Assembly: GCA_964035575.1 (NCBI GenBank) | Contig: OZ037850.1 | Location: 1,074,501-1,138,500, forward strand | Reading direction: 5' to 3' | From: Rhynchopus sp. YZ270_cl-10 | Taxonomy: Eukaryota; Euglenozoa; Diplonemea; Diplonemida; Diplonemidae | DNA length: 64,000 nucleotides | Made by a program: the position numbers and the translations under genes | Shown here: piece by piece, positions 1-11,100 of the stretch | Layout of the letters: each line of letters starts with the position of its first letter | Position numbering within the stretch: position 1 is the stretch's first letter | Notes under the pieces: generated by a model | What the model was told of the DNA's origin: nothing | Databases searched by the model: none | Seen by the model: the letters and a program-made list of their open reading frames with translations, nothing else

Positions 1-2108
1 CAGTGTCCACTGCTGATGCTGAGGGTGGGGATCTCTTTGCTGAACGCTCACATCTCTTCTTGAGTGCAGACGAAGACGCTGCAGCTGAGGCACCTCTCCC
101 TCCGAAGGACAGAATCATACAGAAGATGCTTGCCGACTTGAACATCACAGTCAGCGACGAGACGATTGGGGTCATACAGAGATGCGTTCTGGACCAGACC
201 AGGGACATGCTTGTTGCAAGTGACATCAAGTTTTTGACGTTTCGTGTAACAGACGACGAGCCATACTACGAAATGCTGCCGCCCAATCTCTTCAACATAA
301 CAGAACTGGTACATCACTTTATGGACGCGGTTAATAATACGAAATTCACAATGAACAACTGGCAGGCCTGTAGTGTCATCCCGAATGCAAAATACTGCAT
401 GTTCTTTGCGTTCCCTTCTTTTACTCTGTCCTCCATGTGCGTGCCCGACACATGCACCAGAGCTGACCTCGACGCTTTCCAAGAACTCAGCCCAACGCTG
501 CGCGTCTACACCAGCGAAGACATTCTTGTGTACGAAGACGACGAAGGTGCCAAAACCACAGCAGGCATCTTCTCCACAATTGCAGCCGTCGCAGTGGTCT
601 GCACGTTGCTCTCCATGGGTGCAGACTTCCTTGTCGAGCTGCGTGAGGAGAAGCTTGAGCAGAAGCGTCTCTCAGGGGAGGCAGACCCTCTCCTTGCAGA
701 TGATGATGCAGGGAACCTGCAGCTCCCAACAAACGTGGCCGCCAAGATGGAGACAGAGGACGTTGTGCTGAGCCCCTTCTGGAGGTTCATGGCGTGCTGG
801 GATGTGCGTGCAGCGTTGGACGACCTCTTCCGCATATCACCCAAGAGGCCCACAAACTTCCTGAACGGGATGCGTGTCTTCTCCATCATGTGGGTCATCC
901 TCGGGCACTGTCTCGCATACCCTATGCAGCCCGGAACGGACAACTTGGGCGATGTCACCAACCGGCTGGTCAGCTACCGCTTCATCTTCGTGTCGTCAGG
1001 GGTCTATGCAGTTGACACGTTCTTCTACATGTCTGGCTTCCTTGCAACGTACCTGCTGCTGAAGAGCTTCCCAAAAGACATTGCTGCATTTACTGCATCA
1101 ACACGTGTGCTTCTGATCTACGCAGACAGGTACATCAGGTTGACTCCGTTCTACGCACTTTGCATTCTGTTTGCCTACAACCTCCTTGAGTATTTGTGTG
1201 ACAGGCCCGGGGCAGTCCTGTACACCCATGGAGGTGCTATTGGTTATAAATGCGACGAGAACTGGTGGAGGAATCTGTTGTACATCAACAACCTTGACAT
1301 AGATCATATGACATGCATGGGGCACACATGGTACCTTGCGAATGACATGCAGTTTTTCATCATGTCCATACCGATGATTGTCATGCACAAAATGGCACCA
1401 TCGCAGATGTGGAAACTGCTGACTGTGATCCCTCCTCTGCTGTGCCTGCTGGTATCGATTCTCTTGGCGTCCACTATTGCGAACTCGCGGATGTCGGCCG
1501 GTAATGGTGGGGACTCGTACTTCTACCCGTACGTCCGTGCAGCACCTTACTTCTACGGTGTGCTCACAGGGTTCATGCTGTACGATAAAAGCGTGTCGTC
1601 TGCTGTGAAGAGGGCTGTGAAGGGAAGGCTCTGCCGGTGGGCGTTGTACCTGTTCTGTGCTGTCGCCATGTGGGGATGCATGTCTTTCCAGTGGGCGGCT
1701 ATGAGAGCGGGTGCAGGTGACGTCGGCTACTGGGGATACCCTTTGCAGTCTCTCAAGCAGTTTGTGTACCACTTCTTCTGGGGCCTTTGCCTCGGGATCC
1801 TGACACTGATCTGGACTGCCGGCCATGGAGGGAGAGTGGTCTCGTTCCTCTCGCTGCCTGCATTTGAGCCTCTTGGTCGTGTGACGTACGGTGTGTACCT
1901 GATCCACCCAATGGTGTACGCTGTGATGAGAACAGGTCTGCTTTCTGGTCTGGTGCACTACACAGACACGTGGCTCATTGGGTTCACAGTGTTGTGCGGC
2001 TGTGGCAGCTACCTGGCGGGGATGATTGCGTTTGTCTTCATTGAGCGGCCTGTTGGTGCCATGTGGGACCTGGTCAGTGGACGGAAGAAGAGACGCGCTG
2101 TGAAGTAG
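1..2108 (+). CDS. NRF-type multi-pass membrane acyltransferase, copy A (5' end outside window)
   Basis: This is a polytopic membrane acyltransferase of the kind named after the nematode NRF-6 (nose resistant to fluoxetine) proteins, which are thought to move or acylate lipids. The window opens inside the signal peptide, as shown by the intact paralogue at 4444. An N-terminal luminal region carries a Cys-rich NRF-type domain (NNWQAC, then CVPDTC). It is followed by one membrane segment, an acidic/basic linker, and a long acyltransferase-3 domain with about ten hydrophobic segments and the motif WVILGH. The tail is basic (SGRKKRRAVK). The protein is about 98% identical to copy B, with roughly 15-20 substitutions and no break, so both copies look functional. 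The family call is good; the substrate is unknown. Confidence 0.85.
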   Translation, partial: VSTADAEGGDLFAERSHLFLSADEDAAAEAPLPPKDRIIQKMLADLNITVSDETIGVIQRCVLDQTRDMLVASDIKFLTFRVTDDEPYYEMLPPNLFNITELVHHFMDAVNNTKFTMNNWQACSVIPNAKYCMFFAFPSFTLSSMCVPDTCTRADLDAFQELSPTLRVYTSEDILVYEDDEGAKTTAGIFSTIAAVAVVCTLLSMGADFLVELREEKLEQKRLSGEADPLLADDDAGNLQLPTNVAAKMETEDVVLSPFWRFMACWDVRAALDDLFRISPKRPTNFLNGMRVFSIMWVILGHCLAYPMQPGTDNLGDVTNRLVSYRFIFVSSGVYAVDTFFYMSGFLATYLLLKSFPKDIAAFTASTRVLLIYADRYIRLTPFYALCILFAYNLLEYLCDRPGAVLYTHGGAIGYKCDENWWRNLLYINNLDIDHMTCMGHTWYLANDMQFFIMSIPMIVMHKMAPSQMWKLLTVIPPLLCLLVSILLASTIANSRMSAGNGGDSYFYPYVRAAPYFYGVLTGFMLYDKSVSSAVKRAVKGRLCRWALYLFCAVAMWGCMSFQWAAMRAGAGDVGYWGYPLQSLKQFVYHFFWGLCLGILTLIWTAGHGGRVVSFLSLPAFEPLGRVTYGVYLIHPMVYAVMRTGLLSGLVHYTDTWLIGFTVLCGCGSYLAGMIAFVFIERPVGAMWDLVSGRKKRRAVK

Positions 2109-2845
2109 AACAGCACAATACTGTCATCCTCGCTGAGGAAACTCTGTTTTTTCATGTCATTCTCAATAATTTCATTCAATTTAGTTTCGTTGGGACTTTG
2201 TCACACACACACCGGGCTCTTTTTTGTTCGAACAGAAAATTGTTTACGGGTGCTGTGTGATCATTTGTTCTTGCCGTGTTTTGGACCAATAGTAGTTTCT
2301 CAAAGTATGATATCCTTTTTTTTTTTAAAAAGGTGATTACATACGAGTCTTAATCATGTCGACAACCCCTCTTTTCTTCTTCAGTTTTTCTGAGCAATAC
2401 CCGTTGTTTCGTTTTGATAGCCAATTGATGTTTCGTGCCACACCTTTTTTTTCTTCGATGCTGCACTTTCACGTTGTGTAGTGTTCCTTACTCCCCCCTC
2501 CCTTTCCCTTGCCACCTGGTACCTCTGCGAGGTATCTTAACTGGTGCTTGTGACCCGCCGCTACGCTACACCTCAGCAGTAGAATAGGCGTTCTTCACGA
2601 CCACCAGCTGTTTTGGACTACCATTTTTGGATTCTTTCCCCCCCCTCCAGTTCCGCCCTTCCCTCGTGAAGAGTCCTCTTCAGGTTGGGCCTGAGCAGTC
2701 ATTAAGACTCATTTAAATCAGCGCAAAAACATTTTTTTATTTCTGTTTTTTCCCTCTTCTCATCTTTCGATTGAAAAGAATATCTTAATCATTTGCCTCT
2801 TCTCTCATCACCGACTCCCCATCAGAAGGCAACCATATTACACAA
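2109..2845 (+). other. Spacer between duplicated genes (no gene seen)
   Basis: T-rich 3' flank of the acyltransferase and 5' flank of the GTPase copy. It is also present after copy B (6592-7323), there with a few indels. No further reading frame is supported. The pyrimidine-rich tract ending CCCCATCAG just before the GTPase start is a likely splice acceptor. Confidence 0.6.
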
Positions 2846-3497
2846 ATGCCTGGTCCACCAAATGTTTTGATGGTCGGTGGGCAGGGGTCGGGATTGAGCA
2901 CTATGCTTGAACAGCTGCGTGCGTTTGGGAGGGGTGAGGTGCTGCCGGGTCGACAGATGCGCAAATTGTATCCTACATTGGGGGTCTCTTTAGGATAAAA
3001 TATGGGGGGAAAGGTCTTTTTTGGTTGATAGCGCCGAAAAAAACGGCAGCGAGGTATGTGGTCATGAGGGCGAGACTGGAGAAACAAGGGGGAGGGGGAA
3101 AAGACTTTCTTATTCGCGACATATTTTATCCTAGAGACCCCCCTGGCGTAGCAAAGCTACTTAAACACGTTTACAGTATGGGAGTCGACATATCGTGGAG
3201 GTGGGAGGGTCGATGCTGTCCCACGCACACCGTCATGTAGAGCAAAACTCTGTCGAGGCTGTAGTATTCACCATTGACTCCACACAACTCCGCGATCTCC
3301 CTCTGGAAACAATAGAACTCTACAACCTCCTGCAAAACCCAAAGCTCCTCGCAAACAAAACCCCCTTCCTCGTCGTCTTCACAAAAACAAACTCGCCAGC
3401 AAAAATTAGTCCAGAAACCCTGCGCGAAAGCGTAGGCCTCGCAGACATCCCCTCGACGTACGATGTTGAGAGCATTGACGTGTCGGGTAACGTTTGA
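2846..3497 (+). pseudogene. Broken copy A of the Arf/SRbeta-like GTPase gene
   Basis: The ATG at 2846 and the first 45 codons match the intact gene at 7324. The copy is then interrupted at 2981 by 200 bp of foreign sequence, and about 37 bp of the original gene just after the insertion (coding for the stretch after GVDIS) are missing. The remaining body resumes near 3181 and continues in step with copy B until about 3491, where homology is lost and a stop follows. The C-terminal 30 codons present in copy B are therefore absent. One visible difference is TKTN in place of TKTD. It is a recent pseudogene of a host gene, with the functional sister retained downstream. Confidence 0.85.
2981..3142. 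mobile_element. Small MITE-like insertion in the GTPase pseudogene
   Basis: Comparison with the intact copy shows that 2981-3180 is inserted. Its first 162 bp begin GGGGTCTCTTTAGGATAAAA and end in the near-reverse complement TATTTTATCCTAGAGACCCC, so the ends form terminal inverted repeats of about 22 bp. The interior has no coding potential. The last 37 inserted bases contain a small hairpin (GTAGC-aaa-GCTAC). No clean target duplication was found. The superfamily is unknown. Confidence 0.7.
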
Positions 3498-4443
3498 AGT
3501 AAGGAAAGAAAATGTGAAAGAGAAAACTGACGCAGGAGCCTTTTATCGGAAACTGTTTTCTTCTCCGCTACCACACAAAAACACTTGACAGGGGAATAAA
3601 ATTTTCACATAACGTTTTTTGCTGTTCTTCTCCTTTTTTAACTCTCTGTTTTTCATCTTTTTTAAAAATCTCACCATCCCACCCTTGAAGCTTGTTGTTT
3701 TTCTTGTTCAAATAGCGTTTCGTGTGTGTTTTGTGTGTGAAGTCACATCGAGCTTTTCACATGGGTAGTAGTTCGTCTACGCGAGATGATGATAGCAGTG
3801 GGCTTCGTGCTTTACACTCCAATCTCGCCGATGTGAGCCACCCCCTTAAAAGCCAAAGTGGGGTGTAGCGCGTCGAGTTAAGTGTACGACTACAATAGGT
3901 TCTGGAAATTAGCAGGTTAGGATTTACTATCTGACAGGCAACCTATGGTGGCATACTTTAGCTGTATGTCAAGCATTTTTCTGTTTTTCTTCTTCTTCTT
4001 CTTCTCTTTGTTGCATGAGTTTATTTTTTTCACTAAAAAAGCTGCAACGGGAGCAATGTGGCTCGGGTCGACGCGTTTTATCATCTTATCTTTTACCTAT
4101 GCAACCCCTGTGATTTCTTATAATTCGTGTGATATGTCATCAATGTGTCATTGGGAGCACTTGTTATCAATGCAACTGGGTTTGCTTTAAAAAAACCTTC
4201 CCATCCCCACCCCCACACCCATATCCGCTACGAAACAGGAATACTTCATGTCAAGTGTTTTCCAAGTAGAGTCACAACCGACCTCCCCCTTTCCATTTTC
4301 TGATTTTGCACTTTCCTTCCTTTTTTTTCTCGTCCGGAGGTGTCATCTTACGTTCTTTTTCACCGTCGCCACACCTGGCCTGCACCCTGCACCCTACACC
4401 CCACACCCCACCTTTCCAGATTGCGAACATCATCGCGTATTGA
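3498..4443 (+). other. Spacer upstream of acyltransferase copy B
   Basis: About 950 bp of unique T-rich sequence with a TTC microsatellite near 3988. No convincing gene. It presumably holds the 5' flank of copy B. The pyrimidine/CA-rich tract ending CCTTTCCAG at 4411-4419 lies 24 bases before the ATG and looks like a 3' splice acceptor. Confidence 0.55.
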
Positions 4444-6591
4444 ATGAGGATGCTGACACCGATGCTAGTGGTGTTTGCAGTGGCAGTGTCCACTGCTGAT
4501 GCTGAGGGTGGGGATCTCTTTGCTGAACGCTCACATCTCTTCTTGAGTGCAGACGAAGACGCTGCAGCTGATGCACCTCTCCCCCCGAAGGACAGAATCA
4601 TACAGAAGATGCTTGCCGACTTGAACATCACAGTCAGCGACGAGACGATTGGAGTCATACAGAGATGCGTTCTGGACCAGACCATGGACATGCTTGTTGC
4701 AAGTGACATCAAGTTTTTGACGTTTCGTGTAACTGACGACGAGCCATACTACGAAATGCTGCCGCCCAATCTCTTTAATAAAACAGAACTGGCACATCAT
4801 TTCATGGACGCGCTTAATAATTCGAAATTCACAATGAACAACTGGCAGGCCTGTAGTGTCATTCCGAATGCAAAATACTGCATGTTCTTTGCGTTCCCTT
4901 CTTTTACTCTGTCCTCCATGTGCGTGCCCGACACATGCACCAGAGCTGACCTCGACGCTTTCCAAGAACTCAGCCCAATGCTGCGCGTCTACACCAGCGA
5001 AGACATTCTTGTGTACGAAGACGACGAAGGTGCCAAAACCACAGCAGGCATCTTCTCCACAATTGCAGCCGTCGCAGTGGTCTGCACGTTGCTCTCCATG
5101 GGTGCAGACTTCCTTGTCGAGCTGCGTGAGGAGAAGCTTGAGCAGAAGCGTCTCTCAGGGGAGGCAGACCCTCTCCTTGCAGATGATGATGCAGGGAACC
5201 TGCAGCTCCCAACAAACGTGGCTGCAAAGAAGGAGACAGAGGACGTTGTGCTGAGCCCCTTCTGGAGGTTCATGGCGTGCTGGGATGTGCGTGCAGCGTT
5301 GGACGACCTCTTCCGCATATCACCCAAGAGGCCCACAAACTTCCTGAACGGGATGCGTGTCTTCTCCATCATGTGGGTCATCCTCGGGCACTGTCTCGCA
5401 TACCCTATGCAGCCCGGAACGGACAACTTGGGCGATGTCGCGAACCGGCTGGTCAGCTACCGCTTCATCTTCGTGTCGTCAGGGGTCTATGCAGTTGACA
5501 CGTTCTTCTACATGTCTGGCTTCCTTGCAACGTACCTGCTGCTGAAAAGCTTCCCAAAGGACATCGCTGCATTTACTGCATCAACACGTGTGCTTCTGAT
5601 CTACGCAGACAGGTACATCAGGTTGACTCCGTTCTACGCACTTTGCATTCTGTTTGCCTACAACCTCCTTGAGTATTTGTGTGACAGGCCCGGGGCAGTC
5701 CTGTACACCCATGGAGGTAGTATTGGTTATAAATGCGACGAGAACTGGTGGAGGAATCTGTTGTACATCAACAACCTTGACATAGATCATATGACATGCA
5801 TGGGACACACTTGGTACCTTGCGAACGACATGCAGTTTTTCATCATGTCCATACCGATGATTGTCATGCACAAAATGGCACCATCGCAGATGTGGAAACT
5901 GCTGACTGTGATCCCTCCTCTGCTGTGCCTACTGGTATCGATTCTCTTGGCGTCCACTATTGCGAACTCGCGGATGTCGGCCGGTAATGGTGGGGACTCG
6001 TACTTCTACCCTTACGTCCGTGCAGCACCTTACTTCTACGGTGTGCTCACAGGGTTCATGCTGTACGATGAAAGCGTGTCGTCTGCTGTGAAGAGAGCTG
6101 TGAAGGGAAGGCTCTGCCGGTGGGCGTTGTACCTGTTCTGTGCTGTCGCCATGTGGGGATGCTTGTCTTTCCAGTGGGCGGCTCTGAGAGCGGGTACAGG
6201 TGATGTCGGCTACTGGGGATACCCTGTGCAGTCTCTCAAGCAGTTTGTGTACCACTTCTTCTGGGGCCTTTGCCTCGGGATCCTGACACTGATCTGGACT
6301 GCCGGCCATGGAGGGAGAGTGGTCTCGTTCCTCTCGCTGCCTGCATTTGAGCCTCTTGGTCGTGTGACGTACGGTGTGTACCTGATCCACCCAATGGTGT
6401 ACGCTGTGATGAGAACAGGTCTGCTTTCTGGTCTGGTGCACTACACAGACACGTGGCTCATTGGGTTCACAGTGTTGTGTGGCTGTGGCAGCTACCTAGC
6501 GGGGATGATTGCGTTTGTCTTCATTGAGCGGCCTGTTGGTGCCATGTGGGACCTGGTCAGTGGACGGAAGAAGAGACGCGCTGTGAAATAG
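4444..6591 (+). CDS. NRF-type multi-pass membrane acyltransferase, copy B (complete)
   Basis: 715 residues, complete. The start at 4444 opens a typical signal peptide (residues 1-20, MRMLTPMLVVFAVAVSTADA) and follows a CCAG acceptor by 24 bases. The NRF-type region spans about residues 60-175 with cysteines at 137, 146, 160 and 165. A membrane segment lies at about 202-220, then a charged linker (to about 275), then the acyltransferase-3 domain from about 300, where FSIMWVILGH places the conserved His at 316. Many further hydrophobic helices follow, and the protein ends in a basic tail. Proteins of this architecture act in endomembranes or at the cell surface on lipids or sterols; the exact substrate cannot be read. 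It is the downstream member of a fresh tandem pair with copy A. Confidence 0.88.
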   Translation: MRMLTPMLVVFAVAVSTADAEGGDLFAERSHLFLSADEDAAADAPLPPKDRIIQKMLADLNITVSDETIGVIQRCVLDQTMDMLVASDIKFLTFRVTDDEPYYEMLPPNLFNKTELAHHFMDALNNSKFTMNNWQACSVIPNAKYCMFFAFPSFTLSSMCVPDTCTRADLDAFQELSPMLRVYTSEDILVYEDDEGAKTTAGIFSTIAAVAVVCTLLSMGADFLVELREEKLEQKRLSGEADPLLADDDAGNLQLPTNVAAKKETEDVVLSPFWRFMACWDVRAALDDLFRISPKRPTNFLNGMRVFSIMWVILGHCLAYPMQPGTDNLGDVANRLVSYRFIFVSSGVYAVDTFFYMSGFLATYLLLKSFPKDIAAFTASTRVLLIYADRYIRLTPFYALCILFAYNLLEYLCDRPGAVLYTHGGSIGYKCDENWWRNLLYINNLDIDHMTCMGHTWYLANDMQFFIMSIPMIVMHKMAPSQMWKLLTVIPPLLCLLVSILLASTIANSRMSAGNGGDSYFYPYVRAAPYFYGVLTGFMLYDESVSSAVKRAVKGRLCRWALYLFCAVAMWGCLSFQWAALRAGTGDVGYWGYPVQSLKQFVYHFFWGLCLGILTLIWTAGHGGRVVSFLSLPAFEPLGRVTYGVYLIHPMVYAVMRTGLLSGLVHYTDTWLIGFTVLCGCGSYLAGMIAFVFIERPVGAMWDLVSGRKKRRAVK

Positions 6592-7806
6592 AACAGCACA
6601 ATACTGTCATCCTCACTGAGGAAACTCTGTTTTTTCATGTCATTCTCAATAATTTCATTCAATTTAGTTTTCGTTACGTATTGGGTGCAGAGACGTTGTC
6701 ACACACACCGGGCTCTTTTTTGTTCGAACAGAAAATTGTGTACGGGTGCTGTGTGATCATTTGTTCTTGCCGTGTTTTGGACCAATAGTAGTTTCTCAAA
6801 GTATGATTTCCCTTTTTTTTAAAAAAGGTGATTACATACGAGTCTTAATCATGTCGACAACCCCTCTTTTCTTCTTTAGTTTTTCTGAGCAATACCCGTT
6901 GTTTCGTTTTGATAGCCAATTGATGTTTCGTGCCACACCTTTTTTTTCTTCGATGCTGCACTTTCACGTTGTGTAGTGTTCCTTACTCCCCCTCTCCCTT
7001 GCCACCTGGTACCTCTGCGAGGTGCTTGTGACCCGCCGCTACGCTACACCTCAGCAGTAGAATAGGCGTTCTTCACGACCACCAGCTGTTTTGGACTACC
7101 ATTTTGGATTCTTTCCCCCCCCTCCAGTTCCGCCCTTCCCTCGTGAAGAGTCCTCTTCAGGTTGGGCCTGAGCAGTCATTAAGACTCATTTAAATCAGCG
7201 CAAAAACATTTTTTTATTTCTGTTTTTTCCCTCTTCTCATCTTTCGATTGAAAAGAATATCTTAATCATTTGCCTCTTCTCTCATCACCGACTCCCCATC
7301 AGAAGGCAACCATATTACACAAAATGCCTGGTCCACCAAATGTTTTGATGGTCGGTGGGCAGGGGTCGGGATTGAGCACTATGCTTGAACAGCTGCGTGC
7401 GTTTGGGAGGGGTGAGGTGCTGCCGGGTCGACAGATGCGCAAATTGTATCCGACATTGGGAGTCGACATATCAGCGAAGACGAAGATATGTGGCCAGCCC
7501 ATCCGCATCGTGGAGGTGGGAGGGTCGATGCTGTCCCACGCACACCGTCATGTAGAGCAAAACTCTGTCGAGGCTGTAGTATTCACCATTGACTCCACAC
7601 AACTCCGCGATCTCCCGCTAGAAACAATAGAACTCTACAACCTCCTGCAAAACCCAAAGCTCCTCGCAAACAAAACCCCCTTCCTCGTCGTCTTCACAAA
7701 AACAGACTCGCCAGCAAAAATTAGTCCAGAAACCCTGCGCGAAAGCGTAGGCCTCGCAGACATCCCCTCGACGTACGATGTTGAGAGCATTGACGTGTCG
7801 GGTAAC
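4484..7806 (+). repeat. Tandem segmental duplication, downstream unit
   Basis: Partner of 1-3491. It carries the intact acyltransferase and the intact beginning and middle of the GTPase gene. The lower divergence of the acyltransferase coding part compared with the spacer (several indels) suggests constraint on both acyltransferase copies. Confidence 0.95.
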
Positions 7807-7893
7807 ACCGGTGTAGGGATGGATAAATTGGTAGGGTGGCTTTCTCGAAAGGTGCTTGGGCAGCAACAGCTGCAGCAACAAAATGGGGAATAG
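7324..7893 (+). CDS. Arf/SR-beta-like small GTPase-fold protein with degenerate nucleotide-binding motifs
   Basis: 189 residues. The start at 7324 follows an acceptor-like CCCCATCAG by 21 bases. The fold order is that of Arf-like or SRP-receptor-beta GTPases: a P-loop-like stretch GGQGSGLST (residues 11-19), PTLGVDIS in the switch I/beta2 area, VEVGGS where DxxG is expected, VVFTIDS, then FTKTD in the NKxD position and a final amphipathic helix. The P-loop lysine is replaced by leucine and the switch II aspartate by glutamate, so nucleotide binding may be weak or lost. A role at membranes beside coat or SRP machinery would be typical of the family but is not shown here. Its upstream duplicate is a pseudogene, so this is the only working copy in view. 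Confidence 0.65.
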   Translation: MPGPPNVLMVGGQGSGLSTMLEQLRAFGRGEVLPGRQMRKLYPTLGVDISAKTKICGQPIRIVEVGGSMLSHAHRHVEQNSVEAVVFTIDSTQLRDLPLETIELYNLLQNPKLLANKTPFLVVFTKTDSPAKISPETLRESVGLADIPSTYDVESIDVSGNTGVGMDKLVGWLSRKVLGQQQLQQQNGE

Positions 7894-8118
7894 AGGAGAT
7901 TTATTGTTCTCCATCTCTCCCTTCTCTCCCTCTCAGAACCCCAGAAATAACCAAAAATAGAACGGAAAAAAAAAAAGCTTTTTTGGCCTCAAGGAGGTTT
8001 CTTCTTCCCCCCGATCCCTGTACCATCACCACTCACACCACAGGTGCGTAAATACCTGCGATTTAGGCTAAAGAAAGCAAGTAAGACAAAGAAAAGAACA
8101 AAAGGAGAGGAAAACAAA

Positions 8119-11100
8119 ATGAAGGCTGTTGTGGCTGTATGCGCAGTCGCGCTCAGCATCAGCACTGTGCATGGACAGTGTGACTCGAAGCTGTCGTGGT
8201 GCAAGTCGTACAAGGAGACGCCTGCCAACACGGCACAGGCGGCTGCAGGAAGCTGCTCTGGAAAGAAGTCCTGCATCGCAGGACTGCTTGACTGGCAGAT
8301 TGCGACTGTGCTGGCGCAGCACAACCTCTACAGAGAGAAGCACGGAGCGTGCCCTGTGAAGTATAACAAGGAGATTGAGTCCTACACAATTGGGAGCTCT
8401 GGGTTCAAGACGACGTGCAACGGACAGATGAAGCACAACTCTGGGTCTGGCTACGGAGAGAACATTGCGATGGTTGGGAAGTTCGGCCAGGACGCCACGA
8501 CGTGGGACCCTTCTGAGGGAGTGAAGAACTGGTACTGTGGTGAGGAGGGCTGCTACGACTACAACAACGGTGGGTTCTCGGGATCGACTGGGCACTTTAC
8601 ACAGGTTGTGTGGAAGGACTCTCTTGAGATCGGATGTGGTGTGTGCTCGTACGACTCGGGAGCTTCGTACCTGGAGCTGAACATCATGTGCAACTACAAG
8701 TCGCCCGGTAACTTCGGAAGCACGTACGGCAAAAACGTTGGCAAGGCAAACACCGCTGCGTCGGGCTGTGCTGCTGCACCGCCAACACCGCCAACACCGC
8801 CAACACCGCCAACACCGCCGACACCGCCAACACCAGGCACACCCACCAGCCCCACCAGCGAGTACTCGAAGCCCAGCGGAGGACCGTGCCCGGGCAGTGC
8901 GAAGAAGGACGGCTCATGCGGGTCGACACTCTGCTGGTGTGACGGGTTCACGTCGTCGAAGGCACCTGCGGCAGCCGCAAGCGGGAAGTGTGCGGGCGAC
9001 AAGAACATCTGCATGGACGAGCTCCAGGACTGGCAGATTGAGCGTGCGATGGCACAGCACAACTACTACAGAGAGCAGCACGGCGCATGCCCGGCGACGT
9101 ACAGCAAGACCATTGGACAGTGGACCCTTGCCAGCTCTGGATTCAAGACGACGTGTGGTGGACCGATGACTCACAACTCTGGTGGTGAGTACGGAGAGAA
9201 CATTGCGATGGTCGGAAAGAGCGGCATTGACGCCACGACGTGGGATGTTGCCGAGGGTGTGAAGAACTGGTACTGTGGTGAGGAGGGCTGCTACGACTAC
9301 AACAACGGTGGGTTCTCGGGATCGACCGGGCACTTTACGCAGGTTGTGTGGAAGTCGTCGATGGAGATCGGATGCGCTGTGTGCCACGTTCCCGGTGGCA
9401 GCTACAACAAGGTGTACATCATGTGCAACTACAAGAAGGCAGGGAACTTCGGTGGACAGTACGGTACCAACGTGCTCAGCCCTGGCACGGCCATGACCGG
9501 TTGTGCCAACACACCAGCGACACCGAAGACAGACGAGTGTGCCGCAACCCCGTGTGGCGCCGACCAGGACTGCAAGGACCCGGACCAGGCCAAGGACAAG
9601 GACTACACCTGCACCTGCAAGGATGACTCGTCCATCACTGTCACTGGCAAAGCGGCAGTTTGCAAGAAGGACGAGTGCGCAAGTGGAACTCCCTGTGGTT
9701 CTGGCCAGGACTGCGCGGACACCAAGCAGGGAGCCAAGAGTCTGAGTGACTATACATGCACCTGCAAGTCGGACAGCAAGATCACCAACACAGGAGGACC
9801 TGCCACGTGCGACAAGGACGAGTGCGGCTCTGACCCCTGTGACAAAGCGAAGACAAAGCAGACATGCACTGACCCGAACCAGAGCTCTTCCTCGACCGGA
9901 GACTACAAGTGCAAGTGCACAAACGGAGTTGAGGCAACAGGAGGAAAGGCGACTTGTGAGGTTGACGAGTGTCTTGCGAAGCCATGTGGTGCATCTGGCC
10001 AGACTTGTGTTGACATGGACAAGGCGTCGAACAAGAAGAACGACTTTGAATGCACTTGTGATGCTGACAAGACCATCAAGAAGACCGGTGCTGCTGCCAC
10101 CTGCGACAGGGACGAGTGCAGCAGCGACCCTTGCGACAAAGCGAAGACCCAGCAGACATGCACTGACCCGAACCAGAGCTCTTCCTCGACCGGAGACTAC
10201 AAGTGCAAGTGCACAAACGGAGTTGAGGCAACAGGAGGAAAGGCGACTTGTGAGGTTGACGAGTGTCTTGCGAAGCCATGTGGAGCAACTGGCCAGACCT
10301 GTGTGGACAAGGACAAGGCGTCGAACAAGAAGAACGACTTTGAATGCACTTGTGATGCTGACAAGACCATCAAGAACACTGGTGCACCTGCAACATGCAC
10401 AAAGGACGAGTGTGCAAAGGACCCTTGTGAGACCGCAAAAACCAAGCAGACATGCACTGACCCGAACCAGAGCTCTTCCTCGACCGGAGACTACAAGTGC
10501 AAGTGCACGAACGGAGTTGAGGCAACAGGAGGAAAGGCGACTTGTGAGGTTGACGAGTGTCTTGCGAAGCCATGTGGTGCATCTGGCCAGACCTGTGTTG
10601 ACAAGGACAAGGCAGCAAACAAGAAGAACGACTTTGAATGCACATGTGATGCTGCCACCACCATCAAGAACACTGGTGCACCTGCAACTTGCACAAAGGA
10701 CGAGTGCAGCAGCGATCCTTGCAAGACCGCAACCACAAAGCAGACCTGCACTGACCCGAACTCGAGCCCCACATCCACTGGAGACTACAAGTGCAAGTGC
10801 ACGAACGGAGTTGAGGCAACAGGAGGACAGGCGACTTGTGAGGTTGACGAGTGTGCCACTGGCGCACCCTGTGGTGCTGGTCAGACCTGTGTGGACAAGG
10901 ACAAGACGGCAAACGTGAAGCAGAACTTTGAGTGCACATGCGCAAACGACGTTGCAACAAAGAAGGTTGGAGGACCTGTGCAGAAATGTGAGATTGATGA
11001 GTGTGCAGTTGTGCCGTCGCCGTGTGGTGCGCAGACGTGTGTGGATGCAATGAAGGGACCGTCGCAGAAGAACGACTTCGTGTGCACGTGTGCCGCACCC

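Larger units (their letters stand above)
1..3491 (+). repeat. Tandem segmental duplication, upstream unit
   Basis: This stretch matches 4484-7806 almost base for base, through the acyltransferase, the spacer and most of the GTPase gene. Homology ends abruptly after GGGTAAC. Differences are scattered substitutions, small spacer indels and one 200-bp insertion in the GTPase copy. The left edge of the unit lies before the window. Confidence 0.95.
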
